Counted from the first letter of the stretch, positions 1-6,143 are shown. The stretch: 8,189 nucleotides of DNA from an uncultured Bacteroidota bacterium (GCA_903888395.1 CAISTO010000306.1:1-8189); one strand, 5' to 3'. Program-made: numbers and translations. Notes: a model not told the origin generated them from the sequence alone.

Positions 1-210
1 AATTTATTGGTAACAAAAGGTTCTGTTTGTATAAATGGAGTAAGTTTAACTGTGGTTAGTGCCCAAGAAGATTGGTTCAGTGTAACCATTATTCCTTATA
101 CATTTGAACATACAGTTTTTCATCAATTCAAAGAAGGTGATAAAGTTAACATTGAGTTTGATATTATTGGAAAATACATTGTAAAAATGAATAGTAATAA
201 CAATTTATAA
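1..210 (+). CDS. ribE: Riboflavin synthase alpha chain, C-terminal part (cut by window edge)
   Basis: Riboflavin synthase converts two 6,7-dimethyl-8-ribityllumazine molecules into riboflavin plus a pyrimidinedione, the last step of cytosolic riboflavin synthesis. Only the last 69 codons are visible. The frame is open to the left edge, so the TTG at 7-9 is not a real start. Family signatures of the second lumazine-binding barrel are present: INGVSLTV at visible residues 11-18, then the SVTIIPYTFEHT stretch, then a GDKVNIEFDIIGKY tail typical of the C-terminus. The full protein is usually about 200 residues, so roughly two thirds lies outside. The reading frame is intact to the TAA stop. It converges on the downstream repressor gene with 2 bases between stops and no terminator hairpin. 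Identity is confident; the symbol follows the common bacterial use of ribE for this enzyme. Confidence 0.9.
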   Translation, partial: NLLVTKGSVCINGVSLTVVSAQEDWFSVTIIPYTFEHTVFHQFKEGDKVNIEFDIIGKYIVKMNSNNNL

Positions 211-212
211 TT

Positions 213-860
213 TTATTCCACCAATATTTTTTCTGCTACTTGTCCACTTAAAGTAGTGGTTATTTTATTCACTTTTATTTTCAATAATCCATCAAAAACT
301 TCTCGGTCAATGATTTCAATACTGGAATATAGTGAAATACCCACTCTACTTAAATAGCTTAAAAAATCAGAGGAAGAATCACTGACAGCAACAAACCTCA
401 CGGTTTTTCCAATTTCAATATTCGACAATAACTTCAAGTTTGTTTTTGGAAGCTTACCGTTTTTGTCAGGAATAGGAGCGCCATGAGGATCGTATTTTGG
501 ATTGCTTAAAATTAAGTCCATCTTTTCAAAAAACAAAGGACTTTTAATATGTTCAACTTCCTCGGCTATGTCATGCACTTCCTCCCAACCAAAACCCATT
601 ATTTTTACTAAAAACAATTCTGTTAATCGATGTTTGCGAATTACCTCCAATGCTTGTTTTTTACCTTTTTCAGTTAAAATAAAACCTTTGTATTTTTGGT
701 ATTCTACTAATTCTTTATCAGCTAATTTATTGACCATGCTATTAATAGTAGGTAATTTTACATTTAGCTTTTCCGAAAGTTTGCTAGCAGTAGCGCCCGT
801 TTCATTTTGACTTAAGTTATAAATGGCTTTTAAATAATTTTCTTCTGCTAATGTTCTCAT
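213..860 (-). CDS. DtxR/MntR-family metal-dependent transcriptional repressor
   Basis: This is a cytosolic Fe(II)- or Mn(II)-activated DNA-binding repressor, 215 residues. Domains in order: a winged helix-turn-helix (about 1-65, with ASKLSEKLNVKLPTINSMVNKL as the HTH), a metal-binding dimerisation domain (about 66-140), and a C-terminal SH3/FeoA-like domain (about 145-215). By eye, the metal ligands align with DtxR and MntR: H77, E81 and H96 match DtxR H79, E83 and H98, and E100, E103 and H104 match DtxR C102, E105 and H106. Glu at the C102 position is the MntR state. N8 occupies the DtxR M10/MntR D8 position, so metal preference is unclear. The C-terminal domain is a DtxR/IdeR feature lacking in short MntR proteins. 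The start ATG gives the family-typical N-terminus EENYLKAIY. The gene is divergent from the TonB receptor across a 78-bp region with a palindrome, which suggests local regulation and autoregulation. Confidence 0.93.
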   Translation of the reverse strand: MRTLAEENYLKAIYNLSQNETGATASKLSEKLNVKLPTINSMVNKLADKELVEYQKYKGFILTEKGKKQALEVIRKHRLTELFLVKIMGFGWEEVHDIAEEVEHIKSPLFFEKMDLILSNPKYDPHGAPIPDKNGKLPKTNLKLLSNIEIGKTVRFVAVSDSSSDFLSYLSRVGISLYSSIEIIDREVFDGLLKIKVNKITTTLSGQVAEKILVE

Positions 861-884
861 GCCTCAAATATAATAATACTATTT

Positions 885-916
885 GTAAAATATATTTGTT
901 AGATATCTCTAACAAA
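885..916 (-). promoter_or_regulatory. Weak candidate promoter for the DtxR-family gene
   Basis: Read on the minus strand, TTTG (916-913) lies in the right palindrome arm and TATTTTAC (892-885) lies 20 bp downstream. The second word matches TAnnTTTG at only TA and TT. If real, both divergent promoters would take their -33 element from the same palindrome, and the leader would be about 20 nt. A better TATATTTG at 872-865 (minus) ends 4 nt from the start codon and has no -33 partner. Confidence 0.25.
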
Positions 917-917
917 T
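894..917. promoter_or_regulatory. Perfect palindrome, probable repressor operator
   Basis: ATTTGTTAGA at 894-903 and its exact reverse complement TCTAACAAAT at 908-917 are separated by TATC. The inverted repeat lies between the divergent DtxR-family gene and the TonB receptor gene. The arms carry GTTAG and CTAAC half-sites that resemble the GTTAG/CTAAC core of DtxR-type boxes, but with different half-site spacing. It covers the -33 element and the whole spacer of the rightward promoter, so a bound dimer would block RNA polymerase. The palindrome is seen directly. Assigning the adjacent regulator as its binder is an inference from position. Confidence 0.72.
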
Positions 918-925
918 TATATTTG
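895..925 (+). promoter_or_regulatory. Bacteroidota-type promoter for the TonB receptor operon
   Basis: TTTG at 895-898 (-33 element) and TATATTTG at 918-925 (TAnnTTTG -7 element) are 19 bp apart, which fits the known Bacteroidota primary sigma factor pattern. Transcription would start near 929-932, leaving only about 7-10 nt before the ATG at 939, so the mRNA would be nearly leaderless. The palindrome at 894-917 fills the region between the two elements. Confidence 0.65.
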
Positions 926-938
926 CTGCTCTAATTGT

Positions 939-3203
939 ATGAATACATTGAAAAAATACTTTTCATCAGTCTTATTGTTTATCCTTTTTAATCAACAGTT
1001 ATTGGCTCAATCACTTGATTTTAAAGGAAAAATTGTTTCTGATGGAACTCCAATTCCTTTTGCAATTGTTACCATTAAAGAAACCAATCAAAGTGTTCAA
1101 ACTGACAATGAAGGAAGTTTTGTTTTAAAAAATATTATAGAAGATTCTTATACCTTAACCATCAAAGCCATTGGATTTGAAAGCAAATCAATAAAATATT
1201 TCAAAAAAGATATTTCAAATAATTCAATAAAAATTAATTTAATGGCCATCGAATTTGGATTGATTGAAGTGGTAATAAGCGGAACTTTAAAGGAAATAAG
1301 TAGGAAAGAAAGTACGGTTCCCGTTGAAGTTATTTCGCCTAAATTGTTTCAACAGAATCCCACGTCCAATATTTTTGAAGCCATTGGCATGGTGAATGGA
1401 GTTAGGCCACAATTAAACTGCAATGTTTGCAATACTGGCGATATTCATATTAATGGAATGGAAGGCCCATATACCATGGTAATGATTGATGGAATGCCAA
1501 TAGTTTCGGCACTTTCTACAGTTTATGGATTGATGGGAATTCCTAATTCAATTATTGAAAGAGTAGAAATTCAGCGAGGGCCGGCTTCTACATTATACGG
1601 ATCAGAAGCAGTTGGAGGTTTAATCAATATCATTACAAAAAATCCTTTAATAGCCCCAAAGTTCAACATTGACTTTAACACCACCAGTTATTTGGAAAAT
1701 AATTTAGATATGGCTTACAAACTTAAATTAAGTCCAAAAATTCAATCGTTATTAAGTGCCAATGTATTTTATTTTGATAAAATATGGGATTTAAACAATG
1801 ATAATTTTACTGATATGACGATCCAAAAACGTATTTCAATATTTAATAAAATCAATGTTGAACGTAATGGAAATAAAATTGCAAATATTGCAGCAAGGGT
1901 TTTTTATGAAGACAGATGGGGTGGGGAAACCAATTGGAATCAATCGTTCAGAGGTGGCGACAGTGTTTATGGTGAAAGTATTCAAACCAAAAGATTGGAA
2001 TTATTAGGTAATTATCAATTGCCGTATTTTAGGGAAAAAGTGGTTTTAAATAGTTCAATCAATTACCATGATCAAAATTCGGTGTACGGAAAAGTAGCAT
2101 ATTTGGCCACTCAAATCATTGCATTCAACCAAATAACATTTGATAAAACAATAGCTAAAAAACACAATATTTTAATGGGCGCTGCATTGCGTTATACCTA
2201 TTATGATGATAATACCTCTGTTACCCAAACAATAGATTCAATCAATAAACCGAACATCATATACTTACCAGGTTTTTTTATTCAAAACGATTTTAAAATT
2301 AACCAAAAACATAAAATGTTAATGGGTTTGCGTTGTGATATGAATTCATTTCATGGTGCTATATTTTCTCCACGATTAAATTATAAATTTACTCCAAATA
2401 CCTACAACACTTTTAGGTTAAGTTTGGGTAATGGCTATCGAGTTGTAAACCTTTTTAGCGAGGAACATGCAGCTTTAACAGGAGCAAGGCAAGTAGTTAT
2501 TGTAAATGAGCTGAAGCCAGAACAGTCGTGGAATGTATCGTTTAATTTTGTTAGATATTTCTCTATCAATAAAGGATTTATTAACTTAGATGCGAATGTA
2601 TTTTATACTTATTTTACCAATAGAATTGTACCTGATTATTTTACTGATGCCAATAAAATTATTTTTAATAATTTGAATGGATACTCTATTAACAGAGGTT
2701 TGAATATAAGTGCAGATGCTACATTCAATAAAAACATAAAAGCCAATATAGGTTTTACTTTGGTGAAAGTTTTTACTATGAATAAAGACAGTTTTAATTC
2801 AGAAAAAAAGCAAAATCAAATCCAAACGCCACCGCTTACTTTTAATTACGGTTTGAATTATCATTTTATCAAATCGAAAATTACTATTGATTTGAATGGA
2901 ACACTCACCAGCCCAATGCTTCTACCTGTTTTACCAAACGATTTTAGGCCAGCAGAATCACCTTGGTTTGCATTGATCAATTTGCAAATAACCAAAGTTT
3001 TTAAAAACAATTTATCCATTTATGGTGGAGCAAAAAACTTGTTAAATTTTATTCCTAAGCATCCAATCATGCGTCCGTTTGACCCATTTGACAAACAAGT
3101 TTCGCTCAATAATCCTAATGATTATACCTTTGATCCGAGTTATAATTATGCTCCATTGCAAGGCATCAGGGCCTTTGTTGGAGTAAGGTATAGTTTCAAA
3201 TAA
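939..3203 (+). CDS. TonB-dependent outer-membrane receptor with carboxypeptidase-like N-domain
   Basis: This is a predicted 754-residue TonB-gated active importer in the outer membrane. Visible order: signal peptide (about 1-23, hydrophobic core then LLAQ), a CarboxypepD_reg-like beta-sandwich (about 26-102) common in Bacteroidota receptors, a plug domain (about 120-235) with IDGMP and the conserved RGPASTLYGSEAVGGLINIIT, then a 22-strand-type barrel ending in VGVRYSFK with a penultimate Phe. The plug contains a CNVC pair at 161-164 followed by GDIHINGMEGPYTMVMIDGM, rich in Met. The only other cysteine I see is in the barrel (GLRCDM). No SusD partner follows, which argues against a glycan Sus-type system. 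The divergent metal-dependent repressor, the operator-like palindrome and the downstream multihaem cytochrome suggest a metal, metallophore or haem substrate. This substrate class is inferred; B12 or another ligand remains possible. The ATG at 939 is chosen because it directly starts the signal peptide. Confidence 0.93.
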   Translation: MNTLKKYFSSVLLFILFNQQLLAQSLDFKGKIVSDGTPIPFAIVTIKETNQSVQTDNEGSFVLKNIIEDSYTLTIKAIGFESKSIKYFKKDISNNSIKINLMAIEFGLIEVVISGTLKEISRKESTVPVEVISPKLFQQNPTSNIFEAIGMVNGVRPQLNCNVCNTGDIHINGMEGPYTMVMIDGMPIVSALSTVYGLMGIPNSIIERVEIQRGPASTLYGSEAVGGLINIITKNPLIAPKFNIDFNTTSYLENNLDMAYKLKLSPKIQSLLSANVFYFDKIWDLNNDNFTDMTIQKRISIFNKINVERNGNKIANIAARVFYEDRWGGETNWNQSFRGGDSVYGESIQTKRLELLGNYQLPYFREKVVLNSSINYHDQNSVYGKVAYLATQIIAFNQITFDKTIAKKHNILMGAALRYTYYDDNTSVTQTIDSINKPNIIYLPGFFIQNDFKINQKHKMLMGLRCDMNSFHGAIFSPRLNYKFTPNTYNTFRLSLGNGYRVVNLFSEEHAALTGARQVVIVNELKPEQSWNVSFNFVRYFSINKGFINLDANVFYTYFTNRIVPDYFTDANKIIFNNLNGYSINRGLNISADATFNKNIKANIGFTLVKVFTMNKDSFNSEKKQNQIQTPPLTFNYGLNYHFIKSKITIDLNGTLTSPMLLPVLPNDFRPAESPWFALINLQITKVFKNNLSIYGGAKNLLNFIPKHPIMRPFDPFDKQVSLNNPNDYTFDPSYNYAPLQGIRAFVGVRYSFK

Positions 3204-3249
3204 ATTTTTATTGTTTACTTGATGATAATAAGCTTTAATTTTTCTTTAT

Positions 3250-5223
3250 TTGAAGAAAATAATAAAGACAATCTTGAAAGAGAAAAAACATTTTTTATGG
3301 TTTGCAGCAATTTTAATTGGAATTTCTTTCCAAATATTTTGCAATAGCAATGAATCAACAACCATAGAAAGCAAATATTTAAACCACAACGATTCTGTTA
3401 AATATGTTGGTATGCAACAATGCAGAGCTTGCCATGCCAATATTTATAATTCATTTACAGAAACAGGAATGGGTAAAAGTTTCGACTTGGCAACACCTCA
3501 AAAATCGAGTGCGGATTTTACCAAACACCATGTAGTTTACGATAAATTTAAAAACTTGTATTACCATCCTTATTGGAAAAACAATTCCATGTATATATTA
3601 GAATATAGGTTAGATGGAAAAGATACCATTTATAAACGTACCGAAAAGGTAGATTATATCATTGGCTCTGGCCAACATACCAATTCTCATTTGATGAATG
3701 TAAATGGATATATTTATCAATTGCCATTAACGTGGTATGCACAATTACAGAAATGGGATTTGCCACCAGGATTTGAAAATGGTAGTAACAGTCGTTTTAG
3801 TCGAACTATAGAATTTGAGTGCATGAGTTGCCACAATGCATTTCCAAGTGTAACAGATTTTACAGCCAATAAATTTGTAAATATTCCAAATGGAATAGAC
3901 TGTGAACGTTGCCATGGGCCTGGTGAAGCACATTTAAAAGATAAAATAGCTGGTAATTTAGTAGACACCGCACATGAAATTGATTACACCATTGTTAATC
4001 CGAAAAAATTACCTTGGGAACGCCAAATAGATGTTTGTCAGCGTTGCCATTTACAAGGGAATTCGGTTTTAAAAGAAGGAAAAACGTTTAAAGATTTTAA
4101 ACCAGGCATGGTATTAAGCGATTTTTGGGAAGTGTATATGCCTAAATACAAAGGTCAAAACGATGAATTTATTATGGCTAGTCATGCGCAACGATTGCAG
4201 TTAAGCAAATGTTTTACTGAAAGTAACAAGCAAAATAAAACTGCTAGTAAAAACTTTGAAACTTTAAATTTAACTTGTATTACTTGTCACAATCCGCATG
4301 TAAGTGTTAAAAAAACAGGCACACAAATATTTAATAATGCTTGTATCAAATGCCATTCAAGCAATACGCAAACGGTATGCGCTGAAACAGAAAAGAACAG
4401 AATGGTGAAACAAAATGATTGTTCAAGTTGTCATATGCCACGTTCGGGAACCATAGATATTCCCCATGTTTCGGTTCATGATCATTGGATAAAGAAACCA
4501 TCAAAGCAGGGTGAAATTGATAAAATAAAAGAGTTTGCAGGATTATATTGTATCAATAATTCTACTACAACTGATTTATCAAAAACCAAAGCTTTGATTA
4601 ATTATGTAGAGAAATTCAATGGAAATAAAACAGCTTTATTGCAAGCAAGTGATTTGATAAAAAACAACACAGAAATGGATTGGTTAGCTGCGCAAATTCA
4701 AATATATTTTTTGCAAAACGACTTTGAATCGATTGTAAATAAAGCATCATTTATAAATGTAAATGAGCAAACAAATGCTTGGCTTTGTTATCGGGTTGGG
4801 CAAGCATTTTTAAGTAAAAATGATTTTGTAAGATCAGAATTGCTCTTTGAAAAAGCGGTGTCGCTATCTCCGCAAAGTATTGATTTTATTGATAAATTAG
4901 CGCAGGCAAAAATTATGTTGAATAAATTAGATGAGGCAATTTCATTACTAAACAATAATTTAAAAACCAACAACAAGCAGGAGGGTAGTTATGTGAATTT
5001 GGGCTTTGCATATTTAAAACAAAATAATATTGCGCTAGCCAAAAACAATTATAATAAAGCACTAGCATTAAATCCAGATAACGAACAAGCATTGCTTAAC
5101 TTAGCAGCAGTTTATAATATAGAAAATAACAAAACTGAAGCACTAAAATTATTGAAACGAATATTGGTAATTAATCCCAAAAACGAAGAAGTGAAACAAT
5201 TGATGGGAAAATTGGAATACTAA
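3250..5223 (+). CDS. Secreted seven-haem cytochrome c with C-terminal TPR repeats
   Basis: This is a 657-residue protein predicted to act outside the cytoplasm. Seven CXXCH c-type haem motifs begin at C58 (CRACH), C191 (CMSCH), C218 (CERCH), C263 (CQRCH), C343 (CITCH), C365 (CIKCH) and C391 (CSSCH). The opening YVGMQQCRACHANIY followed by TGMGKSF is typical of multihaem cytochrome families. About four TPR helical pairs fill roughly 505-645, ending in NPDN/NPKN-type loops. The N-terminus is basic (KKIIKTILKEKK) with a hydrophobic segment at about 15-30. C31 follows, but QIFC is a poor lipobox, so a signal anchor or signal peptide is more likely than a lipoprotein. The start is a TTG 46 bp after the receptor stop: the frame is closed at 3229-3231, and the next Met (M55) would remove the export signal. 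Likely role is electron transfer or redox chemistry with a TPR docking surface; substrate and partners are unknown. Co-transcription with the receptor gene is inferred from spacing. Confidence 0.88.
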   Translation: MKKIIKTILKEKKHFLWFAAILIGISFQIFCNSNESTTIESKYLNHNDSVKYVGMQQCRACHANIYNSFTETGMGKSFDLATPQKSSADFTKHHVVYDKFKNLYYHPYWKNNSMYILEYRLDGKDTIYKRTEKVDYIIGSGQHTNSHLMNVNGYIYQLPLTWYAQLQKWDLPPGFENGSNSRFSRTIEFECMSCHNAFPSVTDFTANKFVNIPNGIDCERCHGPGEAHLKDKIAGNLVDTAHEIDYTIVNPKKLPWERQIDVCQRCHLQGNSVLKEGKTFKDFKPGMVLSDFWEVYMPKYKGQNDEFIMASHAQRLQLSKCFTESNKQNKTASKNFETLNLTCITCHNPHVSVKKTGTQIFNNACIKCHSSNTQTVCAETEKNRMVKQNDCSSCHMPRSGTIDIPHVSVHDHWIKKPSKQGEIDKIKEFAGLYCINNSTTTDLSKTKALINYVEKFNGNKTALLQASDLIKNNTEMDWLAAQIQIYFLQNDFESIVNKASFINVNEQTNAWLCYRVGQAFLSKNDFVRSELLFEKAVSLSPQSIDFIDKLAQAKIMLNKLDEAISLLNNNLKTNNKQEGSYVNLGFAYLKQNNIALAKNNYNKALALNPDNEQALLNLAAVYNIENNKTEALKLLKRILVINPKNEEVKQLMGKLEY

Positions 5224-5280
5224 GTCAGTTCGAGCGGAGTCGAGAACCTTTAGCCTTTTCTCGACTCCGCTCGAAATGAC
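5224..5280. repeat. Long perfect hairpin directly after the cytochrome stop codon
   Basis: An 18-bp perfect stem (5229-5246 with 5258-5275) closes an 11-nt loop. Beyond one mismatch (5228/5276), GTCA at 5224-5227 pairs with TGAC at 5277-5280. No T-run follows, so it is not a classical intrinsic terminator. In RNA it could protect the 3' end of the receptor-cytochrome message or slow transcription. It is the left end of the larger repeat element. Confidence 0.8.
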
Positions 5281-5294
5281 CTAATATCCGCTGG

Positions 5295-5339
5295 TTTGGA
5301 TTTGCAATCCAAATCATTTACTAAAAGGATTTTTAATCC
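5295..5339. repeat. Two small hairpins inside the intergenic element
   Basis: TTTGGATT (5295-5302) pairs with AATCCAAA (5306-5313) across a TGC loop. GGATT (5327-5331) pairs with AATCC (5335-5339) across TTT. ATCCGC also occurs twice, at 5286-5291 and 5336-5341. These look like degenerate copies of one GGATT/AATCC hairpin family. Confidence 0.55.
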
Positions 5340-5392
5340 GCTTTTTTCAAGCCTGTTTCTAGCAAATGCATTCAATGGAATTGATATTTTAT

Positions 5393-5438
5393 GCATTACA
5401 AATGCTAATAGTATTGTAATGCGGTTTGCAAAACCGCA
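5393..5438. repeat. Overlapping inverted repeats inside the intergenic element
   Basis: GCATTACAA (5393-5401) pairs with TTGTAATGC (5414-5422) over a 12-nt loop. TGCGGTTT (5420-5427) pairs with AAACCGCA (5431-5438) over a GCA loop. The two stems share 5420-5422, so they compete at the junction. A GCGGTTTGCAAAACCGC hairpin of this kind is REP-like. Confidence 0.6.
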
Positions 5439-5519
5439 CTAGCTGTGTCGAGAACCATTAGCCAGTTCTCGACTTCGCTCGAACTGACAAATTAAATTTT
5501 TTTTTAAGAGGATTGTTTT

Positions 5520-5780
5520 CTATTTATAAATATCTTTTCTATGGCCTATCTTTTGTATTTCTATAACTTTTACCACATCTTCAATACTATAAACAATCCT
5601 ATAATCTCCAGTTCTTACACGCCATAATTCGTTTTTTTGCGCTTCCAATTTCTTTGCACCAACAGGGCGAGGGTTACTTGCCAAATCATCAATTACAGCA
5701 GCAATTTTCTTTACAATGGTTGTGGGAAGTTTGCTTAATTCTTTTTGAGCCGACTTCTTTAAAACAATGCTGTACATCAT
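5520..5780 (-). CDS. RelE/ParE-superfamily toxin of a type II toxin-antitoxin pair
   Basis: This is an 86-residue basic protein of usual RelE/ParE size. It shows the family pattern: an N-terminal helix pair (KKSAQKELSKLP...VKKIAAVIDDL), SNPRPVGAKKL, then the beta-strands ELWRVRTGDYRIVYSI and VVKVIEIQKIGHRKDIYK. R56, R61, R81 and Y85 are in places where RelE mRNA interferases carry catalytic basic and tyrosine residues, so ribosome-dependent mRNA cleavage is the more likely activity; ParE-type gyrase inhibition cannot be excluded. The start gives MMYSI: the first ATG (5780-5778) shares one base with the antitoxin stop (TAATG), and the second ATG is also possible. The coupling fits a toxin translated after its antitoxin. 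The frame is intact. Confidence 0.88.
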   Translation of the reverse strand: MMYSIVLKKSAQKELSKLPTTIVKKIAAVIDDLASNPRPVGAKKLEAQKNELWRVRTGDYRIVYSIEDVVKVIEIQKIGHRKDIYK

Positions 5781-5974
5781 TACAGTTTACCTTTTTTCTT
5801 TAGTTGCATTTTCGCTTCCTCCCAAGCTACAGTTGGCTCTTCTGCGCGCGATTCAGCAATAATTACATCAAATAAATCTTCTATTTGTTCATCATATTGA
5901 ACCAAAGTTTTCATTTCGATAACAACTGCTTTCTTACGGTTTTTATCATCGGTTATATAGCTTACACCTTTCAT
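5780..5974 (-). CDS. Cognate small antitoxin upstream of the RelE-like toxin
   Basis: This is a 64-residue protein encoded directly upstream of the toxin, with its TAA overlapping the toxin ATG by one base. The N-terminus (YITDDKNRKKAVVIEMKTLVQYDEQIEDL) resembles the short strand-strand-helix start of Phd/YefM-like or RelB-like antitoxins. The middle is acidic (DVIIAESRAEEPTVAWEEAK) and the tail is basic (KKKGKL), as expected for a disordered toxin-neutralising segment. The exact antitoxin family is not certain from sequence alone; the role rests mostly on position and size. It probably binds and blocks the toxin and may repress the operon with it. Confidence 0.78.
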   Translation of the reverse strand: MKGVSYITDDKNRKKAVVIEMKTLVQYDEQIEDLFDVIIAESRAEEPTVAWEEAKMQLKKKGKL

Positions 5975-5987
5975 GTTGTTAATAATT

Positions 5988-6005
5988 TTTGTTTTTACAA
6001 ATATA
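5988..6005 (-). promoter_or_regulatory. Candidate -7 element with small inverted repeat for the toxin-antitoxin operon
   Basis: On the minus strand TATATTTG (6005-5998) matches TAnnTTTG, 23 bases upstream of the antitoxin ATG. No good -33 TTTG is found at the expected distance. TTTGT (5988-5992) and ACAAA (5997-6001) form a 5+4+5 inverted repeat overlapping the -7 word, a possible autoregulatory site. The arms are short and AT-rich, so chance is a real alternative. Confidence 0.4.
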
Positions 6006-6107
6006 AAAAATATGAACTCATAACCTTTAATTTTATTTGATCATAAATATTGCCACTATTCCTTCATATAATCCAGTGGAGTCGGACAATGTTATATAAA
6101 TAGACTG

Positions 6108-6143
6108 TTAGTTGTAAAGACTTTTAACTAAACCTCTTTACAA
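6108..6143. repeat. Two mutually exclusive inverted repeats
   Basis: TTGTAAAGA (6112-6120) pairs with TCTTTACAA (6135-6143). Alternatively TTAGTT (6108-6113) pairs with AACTAA (6126-6131), which overlaps the first left arm and lies in its loop. They could form alternative RNA or DNA structures, but no known riboswitch core is recognisable. Confidence 0.45.

Larger units (their letters stand above)
5224..5488. repeat. MITE-like multi-hairpin element with 24-bp terminal inverted repeats
   Basis: Bases 5224-5247 and 5465-5488 are inverted copies with 23 of 24 matches. The left end starts directly after the cytochrome stop codon. The interior has no coding frame and is packed with small inverted repeats. 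The left terminus is itself a long hairpin; the right terminus keeps only a 9-bp version of that hairpin. No convincing target-site duplication flanks it. The terminal word (GTCAGTTCGAGC...GTCGAGAAC) resembles intergenic repeats I recall from other Bacteroidota genomes, but I could not check this. It could be a non-autonomous transposon remnant, two separate copies of a REP-like repeat, or a transcript-end structure. Confidence 0.55.

Noticed and set aside
502..810. Open frame of 102 codons on the plus strand inside the repressor gene
   Set aside because: It is antisense to a clear DtxR-family gene and its translation shows no recognisable domain.
865..872. Minus-strand TATATTTG as promoter of the repressor gene
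   Set aside because: It ends only 4 bases before the start codon and lacks a -33 partner; it would require a leaderless transcript.
891..898. A second TATATTTG word as -7 element for the receptor gene
   Set aside because: No TTTG lies at the right distance upstream; the copy at 918-925 has a -33 partner 19 bp away.
939..3203. SusC-type glycan importer
   Set aside because: The length is short for SusC, no SusD-like lipoprotein follows, and the context is a metal-type repressor and a cytochrome.
3331..3351. Lipoprotein processing site at C31 of the cytochrome
   Set aside because: The preceding residues QIF do not fit a lipobox; a signal anchor or ordinary signal peptide is more likely.
3717..3968. 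Minus-strand open frames inside the multihaem cytochrome gene
   Set aside because: They are shadows of a gene whose haem and TPR motifs fix the plus-strand frame.
5224..5280. Intrinsic terminator for the receptor-cytochrome operon
   Set aside because: The stem is strong, but the sequence after it has no T-run; it is listed as a repeat hairpin instead.
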